DNA of 64,000 bases from Stenotrophomonas sp. 57. GTDB lineage: Bacteria > Pseudomonadota > Gammaproteobacteria > Xanthomonadales > Xanthomonadaceae. Where the stretch lies: positions 1,052,001 through 1,116,000 of the forward strand of contig NZ_CP127407.1 of assembly GCF_030291075.1 (NCBI RefSeq). The letters run 5' to 3'. The position numbers and the translations under genes are program-made. The notes under the pieces are model-generated. The model saw only the letters and a list, made by a program, of their open reading frames with translations, searched no databases and was not told the origin of the DNA. Positions 1 through 8,234 of this stretch are shown one piece after another; positions within the stretch are counted from its first letter, which is position 1; every line of letters begins with the position of its first letter.

Positions 1-624
1 CTGGCGCAGCTGCGCGCGATCGCAGTGGGCGCCAGCCACGATTGGGTATACCTGGAAGGGGCGGCGGGCACCGGAAAGACCCATCAGGCGCTGGCGATGT
101 GTTCCAGTGCCGAGCAGGCCGGCCGCCTGCCGACCTACGTGCCGCTGGCCAGCGCGGCCGGCCGCGTGCGCGCGGCGCTCGATGGGCTGGACTCGCGCGA
201 ACTGGTGGCGCTGGATGGCCTGGATGAGGTCGCCGGCCATCGCGAGGACGAGATCGCACTGTTTGATTTCCACAACCGTGCGCGCGCCGCGGGCGTCACC
301 GTGTTGTACACGGCGCAGAAGGCGCCGGAAGAACTGGGCCTGGTGCTGCCGGACCTGCGTTCGCGGCTGGGCCAGTGCGTGCGCGTGCTGCTGCAGCCGT
401 TGGATGAGGAAGGTCGCGCGGCGGTGCTGCGTGAGCGTGCACTTCGCCGTGGGCTGGCGATCGACGAGGCCGCCATCGAGTGGCTGCTGTCGCACACCGG
501 GCGTGAACTGGGTGGACTGATCACGCTGCTGGACTGGCTGGACCGCGAATCGCTGGCAGCCAAGCGGCGGATCACCGTGCCGTTCCTGCGCCAGGTGCTG
601 GAAGAAGGCCGGCCTCGTTACTGA
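1..624 (+). CDS. hda: DnaA regulatory inactivator Hda (5' end outside window)
   Basis: A DnaA-like AAA+ protein, truncated by the window edge; 207 codons are visible and the frame is open from base 1. It has a Walker A motif (GAAGTGKTH) soon after the window start and a Walker B-like LVALDGLDEV about 45 residues later. The rest has the small AAA+ lid of the Hda/DnaA family and no DNA-binding domain IV, which separates Hda from DnaA. In the family, Hda with the DNA-loaded beta clamp stimulates DnaA-ATP hydrolysis and so limits re-initiation. The GTG at base 25 is internal, not the start. A repeat-rich gap follows the stop codon. Confidence 0.88.
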   Translation: MAQLRAIAVGASHDWVYLEGAAGTGKTHQALAMCSSAEQAGRLPTYVPLASAAGRVRAALDGLDSRELVALDGLDEVAGHREDEIALFDFHNRARAAGVTVLYTAQKAPEELGLVLPDLRSRLGQCVRVLLQPLDEEGRAAVLRERALRRGLAIDEAAIEWLLSHTGRELGGLITLLDWLDRESLAAKRRITVPFLRQVLEEGRPRY

Positions 625-708
625 GGGTGGGGTTTGTTTGCAGGGCTGCGCCCTGCACCCGCTGAAGCCGAAGCAACGTCAACGTCAAAAGCTGGCTATC
701 CGTGGGAT

Positions 709-810
709 GGCGGGGTGGGTCCGGTTGCGGGGGACGCTGCAAGTACGTCCATGTAAGCTCGGTCGCCGCATCCATGCGGCTCACGCCCCCGCAACCGGAC
801 CCACCCCGCC
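709..810. repeat. Large inverted repeat with 25-bp perfect arms
   Basis: Bases 709-733 and 786-810 are perfect reverse complements (a G-rich arm and its C-rich partner), separated by about 52 bp. The element lies in the 522-bp gap 625-1146 between hda and the convergent murU. No gene was found in that gap; it holds this element, two short hairpins and a second large inverted repeat at 1002-1105. Confidence 0.8.
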
Positions 811-864
811 TTCGACAGGTTCCCGCGATCTGCCGGGACTGCGTACTGCACTGCTGTTGGTGGG

Positions 865-922
865 TGTCGACCTTGGTCGACAAGTGTCTTGCTTGTGGTG
901 GGTGACGACCGTTGGTCGTCAC
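865..922. repeat. Two short palindromes
   Basis: TGTCGACC-TT-GGTCGACA (865-882) and GGTGACGACC-GT-GGTCGTCACC (901-922) are near-perfect hairpins about 20 bp apart. Similar NGGTCGGCA-type palindromes recur in the window, for example at 40984-41004. They look like dispersed intergenic repeats of the genus. Confidence 0.65.
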
Positions 923-1001
923 CGGAGCAAGCGCAGCGAAGCGACCCGCTTCTGCTTTTCTTTCTTTCTTCCGTGCCTGGACGCCCACGGAAACTGTCAG
1001 A

Positions 1002-1105
1002 GGCCGGGCGGGGTGGGTTCGCGGGGGTGTCCGCGGCATGGATGCCGCGGCCAAGCCCCCAGGGACGGGTTCACGGCGTCCCCCGCGGGCCCACCCCGCC
1101 CGGCC
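1002..1105. repeat. Second large inverted repeat related to 709-810
   Basis: The 26-bp arms at 1002-1027 and 1080-1105 pair with about two mismatches. They share the GCGGGGTGGGT core with the arms of the repeat at 709-810, so the two are probably related copies. The arms enclose about 50 bp that contains a smaller palindrome with a CCGCGGCATGGATGCCGCGG core. Confidence 0.7.
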
Positions 1106-1146
1106 AAGCACGGCTTCTGCTTTCAATGAGTCCAGCCACGAGGGGC

Positions 1147-1857
1147 TCAGCCGTTCGCCGCCAACTCCACATCCAGCGCGCGCAGGCGATCCACGGTACC
1201 CACGTCGGTCCAACGCCCACGATGGTGCTGCCCCGTCATCAATCCCTGCGCCATGAAATGCTTCTGCAGCGGCACCACCGAGAACTTCGGCGGCACCCGC
1301 TCGCTGCCCGGCGCATCACCGATCACCGCGCGCCAATCGGCCACGATCGAAGGCCGGTACACACCGATGCCGGCATAGGTCAGGCACGGGCCTTCGCGGT
1401 CGTGATGCAGCACGCCTTGCGGGTCCAGCCGGTAGTCGCCGTTGGGGTGCTGCACCGGATTGTCGACCAGCACCAGATGCGCCTGGCCCTGTGGTTCGCG
1501 CGGCAGCGTGGCGAAATCGAAATCAGTCCATATGTCACCATTCACCACCAGGAACGGTGCATCGCCCAGCACCGGCAGTGCGTTGAGGATGCCGCCGCCG
1601 GTTTCCAGCGGGGTCTCGCCTTCGTGCACGAAGTGCAGCTGCAGGCCCCACTGGCTGCCATCGCCCAGCGTCGCCGGGAACTGCTCGGCCAGCCATGCGG
1701 TATTGACCACCACCTCGCGCACGCCCAGCGCGGCGAGGCGTTCCAGGTGCCAGACGATCAAGGGCTTGCCGGCCACTTCCAGCAACGGTTTGGGCGTGTG
1801 CAGGGTCAGCGGGCGCATGCGCTCGCCGAGGCCTGCGGCAAAGACCAAGGCTTTCAT
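1147..1857 (-). CDS. murU: N-acetylmuramate alpha-1-phosphate uridylyltransferase
   Basis: A 236-residue sugar-1-phosphate nucleotidyltransferase. The N-terminus has the NTP-binding signature AAGLGERMRPLT followed by PKPLLEVAGKPLI, typical of MurU and related uridylyltransferases, with VNGDIW near residue 105 as the metal-binding loop. MurU makes UDP-MurNAc from MurNAc-1-phosphate in the peptidoglycan recycling shortcut that bypasses the fosfomycin-sensitive MurA step. It overlaps amgK by 4 bp (ATGA), so the two are translated together, and amgK supplies its substrate. The pairing makes MurU more likely than a generic mannose-1-phosphate guanylyltransferase. Confidence 0.88.
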   Translation of the reverse strand: MKALVFAAGLGERMRPLTLHTPKPLLEVAGKPLIVWHLERLAALGVREVVVNTAWLAEQFPATLGDGSQWGLQLHFVHEGETPLETGGGILNALPVLGDAPFLVVNGDIWTDFDFATLPREPQGQAHLVLVDNPVQHPNGDYRLDPQGVLHHDREGPCLTYAGIGVYRPSIVADWRAVIGDAPGSERVPPKFSVVPLQKHFMAQGLMTGQHHRGRWTDVGTVDRLRALDVELAANG

Positions 1858-2879
1858 CGGGCCGCGCGCATCGGTGCAGCCAGTTCGGCCAGCGCCGGCT
1901 TGATGCGGTCGTCCAGCAACTGCTGCAGCGGCGCCAGTTCGCGATAGCGCGGCAGCACTTCATCCAGATAGGTGATGAAGCGCGGCGCATCGTCCAGGTA
2001 GTGGCCCTTGTTGTCGCGGTAGCGCAGGCGGCAGAACAGGCCGAGGATCTTCACATGGCGCTGGATGCCCATCCAGTCGGCGTCGCGCAGGAAGGTGGCG
2101 CGGTCGGGCACCGGCAGGCCGGCATCGCGCGCGCGCTCGTGGTACTGCGCCAGCCACTCGTCCACGCGCTGCAGCGGCCAGCTCAGGAAAGCGTCCTTGA
2201 ACAGGCTCACCGCGTCGTAGGCGATCGGGCCGCGCACCAGGTCCTGGAAATCCAGCACGGCGGGGCCGTCGTCGGCCGGCATCAGGTTGCGCGGCATGTA
2301 GTCGCGATGGGTCATCAGCTGGGCCTGGCCCAGCGCGTTGTCCATCAGGCGGCGATGCACCAGCTGCAGGCCTTCGATCTCGCCGCAGTCCAGCTCCAGG
2401 TTCAGGTGGCGCTGCAGGAACCATTCGTCGAACAGGCCAGCGTCACGCTGCAGCAGCGCTTCGCCGAACTGGCCGAAGTCGGCCGGCACCGGAATCGCCT
2501 GCAGGCGCAGCAGCTGTTTGATCGAGCGACCGAACCATTCATCGGCGTTGCGCTCGTCGAGGATCTTCGCCAGGGTCGGGCCGCCGAGATCTTCCAGCAG
2601 CAGGAAGCCGGCTTCCAGGTCCTGGGCGAGCAGCAGGGGCACGCGCAGGCCGTTGTCGTGCAGCAGGCCGCGCATGCGCAGCCACGGCCGCGGATCTTCC
2701 AGCCCCGGCGGGGCGTCCATCACGATGTGGGTGCCGCGCGTGCTGGTGGTGCGCCAGTAGCTGCGCATGCCGGCATCAACCGAAGCGCGTTCGACCACTG
2801 CACTCGCATCTTCGAGCTGGCTACGGGCCCACTGCAGGCGCTGCGCGCTGCGCTGGGGATCGGAGGCGGGTTCGGTCAT
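1854..2879 (-). CDS. amgK: N-acetylmuramate/N-acetylglucosamine kinase AmgK
   Basis: A 341-residue aminoglycoside-phosphotransferase-fold kinase. The catalytic loop THRDYMPRNLM and the following metal-binding segment VLDFQDLVRGP are both present. AmgK phosphorylates the anomeric carbon of MurNAc or GlcNAc recovered from wall turnover and passes the sugar phosphate to MurU. It is the promoter-proximal gene of a two-gene minus-strand operon, with murU starting inside its stop codon. The length matches characterised AmgK proteins. Confidence 0.88.
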   Translation of the reverse strand: MTEPASDPQRSAQRLQWARSQLEDASAVVERASVDAGMRSYWRTTSTRGTHIVMDAPPGLEDPRPWLRMRGLLHDNGLRVPLLLAQDLEAGFLLLEDLGGPTLAKILDERNADEWFGRSIKQLLRLQAIPVPADFGQFGEALLQRDAGLFDEWFLQRHLNLELDCGEIEGLQLVHRRLMDNALGQAQLMTHRDYMPRNLMPADDGPAVLDFQDLVRGPIAYDAVSLFKDAFLSWPLQRVDEWLAQYHERARDAGLPVPDRATFLRDADWMGIQRHVKILGLFCRLRYRDNKGHYLDDAPRFITYLDEVLPRYRELAPLQQLLDDRIKPALAELAAPMRAAR

Positions 2880-2938
2880 GCAGGCATATCCGGGCGCGCC
2901 GGGCGCGCCAACGTCGGGAACAGGAAGGGAAGGAGGGC

Positions 2939-3214
2939 TCAGCGGCGGCCGCTGAACAGGCGCAGGAGGGCCAGCACGGCCACCGCGCCCAACACCGCAC
3001 CGAGGAAACCGGCCGGTTCGCCGGGCGCGTACCAGCCCATGTACTGGCCGAACCAGCCGGCCAGCAACGCGCCAAGGATGCCCAGCACGATGGTCAACAG
3101 GCAGCCCATGCGGTTGTTGCCGGGCATGAAGAAGCGCCCGAGCAGGCCGACGAAGAAGCCGACCAGCAGGATGTACAGCCAGCTGCTGCTGCCGAACAGA
3201 CCATTCATGTGCAT
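2939..3214 (-). CDS. GlsB/YeaQ/YmgE family stress membrane protein
   Basis: A 91-residue protein with three hydrophobic segments: WLYILLVGFFVGLLGRF, then a Gly-rich CLLTIVLGILGALLAGWFG, and FLGAVLGAVAVLALLRLF at the end. This layout and length are typical of the GlsB/YeaQ (transglycosylase-associated) inner-membrane family, whose members are linked to general stress and whose molecular role is unsettled. Two start codons lie 6 bp apart (3214 and 3208). It stands alone between amgK and the peptidase gene. Confidence 0.8.
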   Translation of the reverse strand: MHMNGLFGSSSWLYILLVGFFVGLLGRFFMPGNNRMGCLLTIVLGILGALLAGWFGQYMGWYAPGEPAGFLGAVLGAVAVLALLRLFSGRR

Positions 3215-3278
3215 GTGTTCCGCTTGGGGTGGACGCAGCCTAGCAAGGCCAGGCTGCGTCCGTCACGGTGTACCGGAT

Positions 3279-4772
3279 TCAGCAGCAGCCGTGGTCGCCG
3301 TGGCGCGTGCCGCTGTCGGCCGCCACCGGCGAACCGCTGGTCTCGCCGCGCAGGCTGGCGGCGTAGTGCTCGCTGATCACCTTGGACACGCAGGCGGTGA
3401 CCTTCTTGCCCATCGGGATGTGCAGGAACTCGTTCGGGCCGTGCGCATTGGAGTGCGGGCCGAGCACGCCGGTGATCATGAACTGCGCACCCGGGAACTT
3501 CTCACCCAGCATGCCCATGAACGGGATCGAGCCGCCTTCGCCCATGTACATCGCCGGCTTGCCGAAGAAGGCCTGGCTGGCGTCGTCGATGGCCTGGGTC
3601 AGCCACGGCGCCATGGCCGGGGCGTTCCAGCCGGTGGATGCCTTTTCCAGGTCCAGGGTGACCTGCGCGCCGTTCGGCGGGTCGCGCAGCAGCGCTTCCT
3701 TCAGCAGCTCGCCGCAGGTCTTGCCATCGGCGGTCGGCGGCAGGCGCAGCGACAGCTTCACCGAGGTCTGCGGGCGCAGCACGTTGCCGGCCGATTCCAG
3801 CGGCGGCATGCCGCCGACGCCGGTGACCGACAGCGCCGGGCGCCAGGTGCGGTTGAGCACCAGCTCGGTCAGGTCCTCGTTCATCGGGCGCAGGCCGTCG
3901 ACCATCGGGAACTTCTCGAAGATCTCGGTATCGACCACTTCGGCGGCGCGCTTGGCCTGTTCCTGGCGCTCGGCCGGAATTTCAACGTTCATGCCGTCGA
4001 TCAAGATGCGGCCGGTGTCCTGGTCCTCGATGCGCGAGAGCAGCTGGCGCAGCAGGCGGAAGCTGGACGGCACCACGCCGGAGGCATCGCCGGAATGCAC
4101 GCCTTCGTTGAGCACCTTCACGGTGAAGTTGCCGCCGGTCAGGCCGCGCAGTGAGGTGGTGCACCACAGCTGGTCGTAGTTGGCGCAACCCGAATCCAGG
4201 CAGACCACCAGCGACGGCTTGCCGATGCGGTCGGCCAAGTGGTCGACGTAGGCCGGCAGGTCGTAGCTGCCCGATTCCTCACAGGCTTCGATCAGCACCA
4301 CGCAGCGGGCGTGCGGCAGGCCCTGGGCCTGCAGCGCCAGCACCGCGGCCAGCGAACCGAAGATGGCGTAGCCGTCGTCGGCGCCACCGCGGCCGTACAG
4401 CTTGTCGCCGCGCAGGACCGGGGTCCACGGGCCGAGGTCGTCGTCCCAGCCGGTCATTTCCGGCTGCTTGTCCAGGTGGCCGTAGAGCAGGATGGTGTCG
4501 TCGCCGGTTTCGGCGCCGGTGGCCGGAATTTCCAGGAAGATCAGCGGGGTACGGCCTTCCAGGCGCACCACCTCAACCTTCAGGCCGGGCAGCTGCTGGG
4601 CCTTGGCCCAGTTCTCCATCAGGGTGACCGCCTGTTCCATGTAGCCGTTCTGCACCCAATTGGCGTCGAACATCGGCGACTTGTTGGGAATGCGGATGTA
4701 GTCGACCAACTGCGGGATGATCTCGCTGTCCCACTTGTCATTGACGAATTGGCCGAGCTTGGCGCTGTCCAT
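3279..4772 (-). CDS. M20 family dipeptidase/carboxypeptidase
   Basis: A cytosolic-type M20 metallopeptidase of 497 residues. LYGHLDKQP supplies the first zinc histidine and aspartate, GRGGADDG the bridging aspartate, EACEESGS the catalytic glutamate pair, and GPHSNAHGPNEF the C-terminal zinc histidine. An inserted dimerisation domain lies in the middle. The start at 4772 is preferred over upstream in-frame codons because a GGAG sits eight bases before it and the family N-terminus begins there. The protein ends in an unusual HGDHGCC tail that could bind metal. It is divergent from the comEA-like gene. The substrate is not readable beyond di- or tripeptides. Confidence 0.85.
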   Translation of the reverse strand: MDSAKLGQFVNDKWDSEIIPQLVDYIRIPNKSPMFDANWVQNGYMEQAVTLMENWAKAQQLPGLKVEVVRLEGRTPLIFLEIPATGAETGDDTILLYGHLDKQPEMTGWDDDLGPWTPVLRGDKLYGRGGADDGYAIFGSLAAVLALQAQGLPHARCVVLIEACEESGSYDLPAYVDHLADRIGKPSLVVCLDSGCANYDQLWCTTSLRGLTGGNFTVKVLNEGVHSGDASGVVPSSFRLLRQLLSRIEDQDTGRILIDGMNVEIPAERQEQAKRAAEVVDTEIFEKFPMVDGLRPMNEDLTELVLNRTWRPALSVTGVGGMPPLESAGNVLRPQTSVKLSLRLPPTADGKTCGELLKEALLRDPPNGAQVTLDLEKASTGWNAPAMAPWLTQAIDDASQAFFGKPAMYMGEGGSIPFMGMLGEKFPGAQFMITGVLGPHSNAHGPNEFLHIPMGKKVTACVSKVISEHYAASLRGETSGSPVAADSGTRHGDHGCC

Positions 4773-4973
4773 CTGAAACTCCGGTTGCATGGGCTGTGAT
4801 CCGGCCATTCTACGCCTGTGCCGTGGGTAGGGTTTTTCCTACATAACGTCGGGTATTTGGCTGGCTTACGGAAATACGGGAAACCGATAGGCTGTGCACA
4901 TGTGGTGACGGACACTGTTCCTGCCGACGGGATTGCCGGTCGGGACGGCCAGAACCACAAGGAGATACACGTC

Positions 4974-5300
4974 GTGCCTTGGTTTGTCGTGTTGAGGGCA
5001 CTGGTGCTGGGAATGGGGATCGCTGGGGCGCATGCCGCCGAACCGATCGACATCAACCGCGCCGATGCCCAGGCGCTGCAGCAGGGATTGACGATGGTCG
5101 GAGCCGCCAAGGCCGAGGCGATCGTCGAGCACCGGCGCAGACACGGTCCGTTTCATCGCGTCGAGGACCTGACGCAGGTGAAGGGAATAGGGAATGCAAT
5201 CGTCGAACGGAATCGACAGCGGATCACCGTAGGCAACAGGTTGTTGCCGGCGGATCCGGTACCCGGATCGGTACCGGTGCGAACCGTACCCAGGCGCTGA
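4974..5300 (+). CDS. ComEA-like helix-hairpin-helix protein
   Basis: A 108-residue secreted or periplasmic protein. The GTG at 4974 follows a strong AAGGAGA ribosome site and opens a signal peptide (residues 1 to about 21, ending in GAHA). The mature part is one helix-hairpin-helix unit: IDINRADAQALQ, then GAAKAEAIVEHR and VKGIGNAIVERNR. This is the single-domain ComEA family, which binds incoming DNA in the periplasm during transformation. Longer upstream extensions of the frame lack a ribosome site and would hide the signal peptide. Confidence 0.82.
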   Translation: MPWFVVLRALVLGMGIAGAHAAEPIDINRADAQALQQGLTMVGAAKAEAIVEHRRRHGPFHRVEDLTQVKGIGNAIVERNRQRITVGNRLLPADPVPGSVPVRTVPRR

Positions 5301-5652
5301 CAGCAGGAATCGTCGGAACCGGCAGGAGGCTGGTTCACCGGACACAGGCAGGACGCCTGTGCCCACCGACCGCCGCAGGACGCGGCACCAATCACCAGGA
5401 TGGTGGCATCACAGACCTGTGGAAGGGGCTGAGATACAAACAGGACAGACGCGGCCGCGTGCAGGATGCAACGCTACCCCCACAGCGCAGGATGCGAGGG
5501 GGCGGCAGCAGGCCGACAGGGACGTAACGATTGCCCGGTACGACACATGGCTGTGTCGCCGGGCAGTTTCATTTCCGGCGCCCGGTTTTGCCGCAGCCAC
5601 CACGGGGCGATGGTGTACGGTGGCCGCTCCGCATGGAAAGGACACCCGCTGG
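5301..5652. other. 352-bp intergenic stretch, no gene seen
   Basis: Between the comEA-like gene and the L,D-transpeptidase. It contains a small hairpin CACAGGC-GCCTGTG (5343-5361). No convincing ORF, terminator or RNA structure was found. Part of it must hold the promoter for the gene starting at 5653. Confidence 0.5.
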
Positions 5653-6738
5653 ATGTTTCCGCATCGCCCCACGACCCTGATGCTCGCCCTTTCACTGGCC
5701 CTGCCGTTGCTGGCCCAGGCCGCTGCGCCGACGCCGGCCGCCAAGCCTCCGGCTGCCGCTGCGGCCACCGCCGAGGTGCGCGGTCCGACCGACCTCAAGC
5801 CGGGCGAATACCTGTGGCATCCGGAAATCTCGCCGACCGGCCCGATCGTGCTGGTGGTCAGCCTTGATGAACAGCGCGCCTACGTCTACCGCAATGGCAT
5901 CGCCATCGGCCTGACCACGATCAGCTCGGGCAAGGCCGGGCACGAGACGCCGACGGGTGTGTTCACCATCCTGCAGAAGGACAAGGACCACAAGTCCAAC
6001 CTCTACAACAGCGCGCCGATGCCCTACATGCAGCGGCTGACCTGGGACGGCATCGCCCTGCATGGCGGCAGCCTGCCCGGGCATCCGGCTTCGCACGGCT
6101 GCGTGCGCCTGCCGCAGGCCTTCGCGCAGAAGCTGTTCAGCGAAACCCAGCGCGGCGATACGGTGGTCGTGGCCGATGCCAAGAGCTCGCCGATGACCCT
6201 GGCCTATCCGTCGGTGCTGGCGCCGGTGAACGCGCGCGGCCAGGCCCTGCCGGAAACCGGGGGCGCTGCTCCGGCGCAGGCCTGGTGGAACGACAGCCTG
6301 GCCCCGGCCGGGCAGGTCGGCATCCTGGTCAGCCTGCACGACCAGCGCCTGTACGTGCTGCGCGATGGCGTGATGATCGGCGAGTCACCGTTGAAGGCCG
6401 ACGCGCTGCCGGCCTTCCAGGGCACCACCCTGTTCGTGATGGGGCAGGGTTACAGCGACACCCCCAGCCCGCTGGACGCGAACCAGCGCCTGCACCAGTG
6501 GACGGCCTACCCGCTGCTGGGCCAGGACCGGGCCCAGGCCACCCCGGACCTGCTGGCCACGCCCTCGCTGCCGATGGCGCTGCCGGCCGATTTCGCCCGC
6601 CAGCTGTACCAGGTGCTGGTGCCGGGCACGACCCTGCTGGTGACCTCGCTGCCGGCGGTCCGCCCAAGCCCGGCTGAATCCGGAATGCAGCCGGTCTTGG
6701 AATCCGAGCCGCCAGGGTCCACCCTCAAGGGCAACTGA
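5653..6738 (+). CDS. L,D-transpeptidase (YkuD) with a degenerate second domain
   Basis: A 361-residue exported protein with a signal peptide ending near AQA (about residue 23) and an Ala/Pro-rich linker. Residues 64-175 form a YkuD catalytic domain with the signature HGGSLPGHPASHGCVR (His137, catalytic Cys150). Such enzymes cross-link peptidoglycan 3-3 or attach proteins to it through a cysteine acyl-enzyme. The C-terminal part repeats the start of the domain: VLVVSLDEQRAYVYRNG (near residue 66) aligns with ILVSLHDQRLYVLRDG (near residue 223). It has no second HxxSHGC site, so it looks like a duplicated domain that lost catalysis. A second, unrelated L,D-transpeptidase follows 16 bp downstream. 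Confidence 0.85.
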   Translation: MFPHRPTTLMLALSLALPLLAQAAAPTPAAKPPAAAAATAEVRGPTDLKPGEYLWHPEISPTGPIVLVVSLDEQRAYVYRNGIAIGLTTISSGKAGHETPTGVFTILQKDKDHKSNLYNSAPMPYMQRLTWDGIALHGGSLPGHPASHGCVRLPQAFAQKLFSETQRGDTVVVADAKSSPMTLAYPSVLAPVNARGQALPETGGAAPAQAWWNDSLAPAGQVGILVSLHDQRLYVLRDGVMIGESPLKADALPAFQGTTLFVMGQGYSDTPSPLDANQRLHQWTAYPLLGQDRAQATPDLLATPSLPMALPADFARQLYQVLVPGTTLLVTSLPAVRPSPAESGMQPVLESEPPGSTLKGN

Positions 6739-6754
6739 CGCCCTCGTTGTGCCC

Positions 6755-7480
6755 ATGACTGCATCCCGCCTGTGCCGGCTGGCCGCGTTCGGCCTGCTGG
6801 CGACCTCGCCCAGCGCCCCGGCGCTGGCACAGACGCCCGCCCTCGCCACCTCTGCCGATGATCTCGCTGCCCTGCTGTCGCGCAGCGCGCCCAAGGCCGA
6901 CCGCCACGTGCTGCAGCTGGCGGCACACGCCATGCGCTGCGCACTGCAACGGCCGGAGCTGGGCATCAACGGTGATCGCCTCAGCGTGATCGACTACTCG
7001 CGGCCCTCCACCGAGCCGCGGCTGTGGGTGTTCGACCTGGCCCACCAGCGCCTGTTGTTCGAGGAATGGGTGGCGCATGGCCGCAACAGCGGCGAGAACC
7101 GCACCGAGCACTTCTCCAACCGCGACGGCAGTTTCATGTCCAGCCTCGGCGCGTTCACCGCGCAGGAAACCTACATGGGCGGCAACGGTTATTCGCTGCG
7201 CCTCGCGGGGCTGGAACCGGGCTTCAACGACCGGGCGCGGGAACGGGCCATCGTCATCCATGGCGCGCCGTACGTGAATCCGGCGACCGCGCAGCTGCAG
7301 GGACGGCTCGGCCGCAGCCTGGGCTGCCCGGCGGTGCGCCTGTCGGTGGCCAAGCCACTCATCGACGCGTTGCGTGGCGGCACGATGGTGTTCGCCTATT
7401 ACCCCGACCAGGACTGGCTGAAGCACTCGCAGCTGCTGGGCGGCGAGTGTGGTGGCCAGGGCACGCTCGCTACGCGGTGA
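6755..7480 (+). CDS. Murein L,D-transpeptidase catalytic domain family protein
   Basis: A 241-residue exported protein with a signal peptide ending near ALAQ. The catalytic region reads VIHGAPYV followed about 20 residues later by RSLGCPAVRL, the His and Cys of the YkuD-related murein L,D-transpeptidase family. This is a different family from the upstream transpeptidase. A GTG at 6749 is an alternative start two codons earlier. The tight spacing to the preceding gene suggests one operon for wall remodelling. Confidence 0.82.
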   Translation: MTASRLCRLAAFGLLATSPSAPALAQTPALATSADDLAALLSRSAPKADRHVLQLAAHAMRCALQRPELGINGDRLSVIDYSRPSTEPRLWVFDLAHQRLLFEEWVAHGRNSGENRTEHFSNRDGSFMSSLGAFTAQETYMGGNGYSLRLAGLEPGFNDRARERAIVIHGAPYVNPATAQLQGRLGRSLGCPAVRLSVAKPLIDALRGGTMVFAYYPDQDWLKHSQLLGGECGGQGTLATR

Positions 7481-7514
7481 TGCACGGCGGCGCGCGGCAT
7501 GATGCAATGCGCCG

Positions 7515-8120
7515 ATGAACATCGACTCCCTGCTGCACACTCCGAGCCAGGTCATTTCCAGCCTGGACTATCGTCGCGAACGCTGGCGGAATGGGCTTGG
7601 CTGGACCCGCGAGATCCTGCGCCTGCCCGCGCAGGGCGATGACTGGGCGCTGCGCCTGTCGGTGGCCGAGATCGAGCAGGATGCCGCGTTCTCCGCCTTC
7701 CCCGGCGTGGAGCGCGAGCTGGTGCTGCTGCAGGGCAATGGCGTGCGCCTGCGCTTCGAAGATGGCCGCGTGGCGGAAGTGCTGCCACCGCATGGACGGG
7801 TGCGCTTTGCGGGTGAGGAAACGTTGCATGGCGAACTGGTGAACGGCACCACCCATGACTTCAACCTGATGTGGAAGCGCGGGCTGCTGCAGGCCGAACT
7901 GCTGCACCGGCCGTTGGTGGGGTCGATGTTCTTCTTCTGCGAACCGGGTGTTGCCTGGGCGCTGCACCTGTTGGCCGGTCATCTCGAATTTGGTGCCGAC
8001 AGCGGCTTGTCGCCGATGCAGGCCGGCGATACCGCGTGGTTGGCAGCCGGTGAGCGGCAGCGGCATGCGGTGCAGGGCGGTGGCGAGTTGTTGGCGATTC
8101 GGGTAACGAGCGCCGGGTAG
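7515..8120 (+). CDS. HutD/Ves family cupin-like protein
   Basis: A 201-residue protein of the HutD/Ves family, recognised by the N-terminal YRRERWRNGLGWTREI segment and the double-cupin body with FPGVERELVLLQGNG. HutD proteins accompany histidine utilisation in some bacteria and Ves is environmentally induced in E. coli; no enzymatic activity is agreed. No hut genes are nearby. The TAG stop codon is part of a GTAG repeat that begins at 8117. Confidence 0.8.
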   Translation: MNIDSLLHTPSQVISSLDYRRERWRNGLGWTREILRLPAQGDDWALRLSVAEIEQDAAFSAFPGVERELVLLQGNGVRLRFEDGRVAEVLPPHGRVRFAGEETLHGELVNGTTHDFNLMWKRGLLQAELLHRPLVGSMFFFCEPGVAWALHLLAGHLEFGADSGLSPMQAGDTAWLAAGERQRHAVQGGGELLAIRVTSAG

Positions 8121-8165
8121 CACCGGGCCATGCCCGGCGTCATGGTGCGAACCAAGGTTCGCACC
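8117..8165. repeat. GTAG palindrome overlapping the HutD stop, plus a 10-bp stem hairpin
   Basis: GTAG (8117-8120) supplies the stop codon of the HutD gene and is followed by a hairpin, CCGGGC-CAT-GCCCGG (8123-8137). A second perfect hairpin, GGTGCGAACC-AA-GGTTCGCACC, occupies 8144-8165. Both resemble REP elements of Stenotrophomonas. Confidence 0.75.
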
Positions 8166-8186
8166 CGCCAGAGAGCATTTGTGGTT

Positions 8187-8224
8187 GGGTCAGAGCCCTT
8201 TTCTGCGGAAAGGGATCCGACCCC
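8187..8224. repeat. 38-bp palindrome, copy 1 of 3
   Basis: An imperfect palindrome with GGGTCAGAG and GATCCGACCC outer arms around CCCTTTTCTGCGGAAAGGG. Close relatives occur at 11693-11729 and 38676-38714. It lies between the convergent HutD and flavoprotein genes and could act as a terminator, but it has no T-run. Confidence 0.75.
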
Positions 8225-8234
8225 GAGGGTTCGT

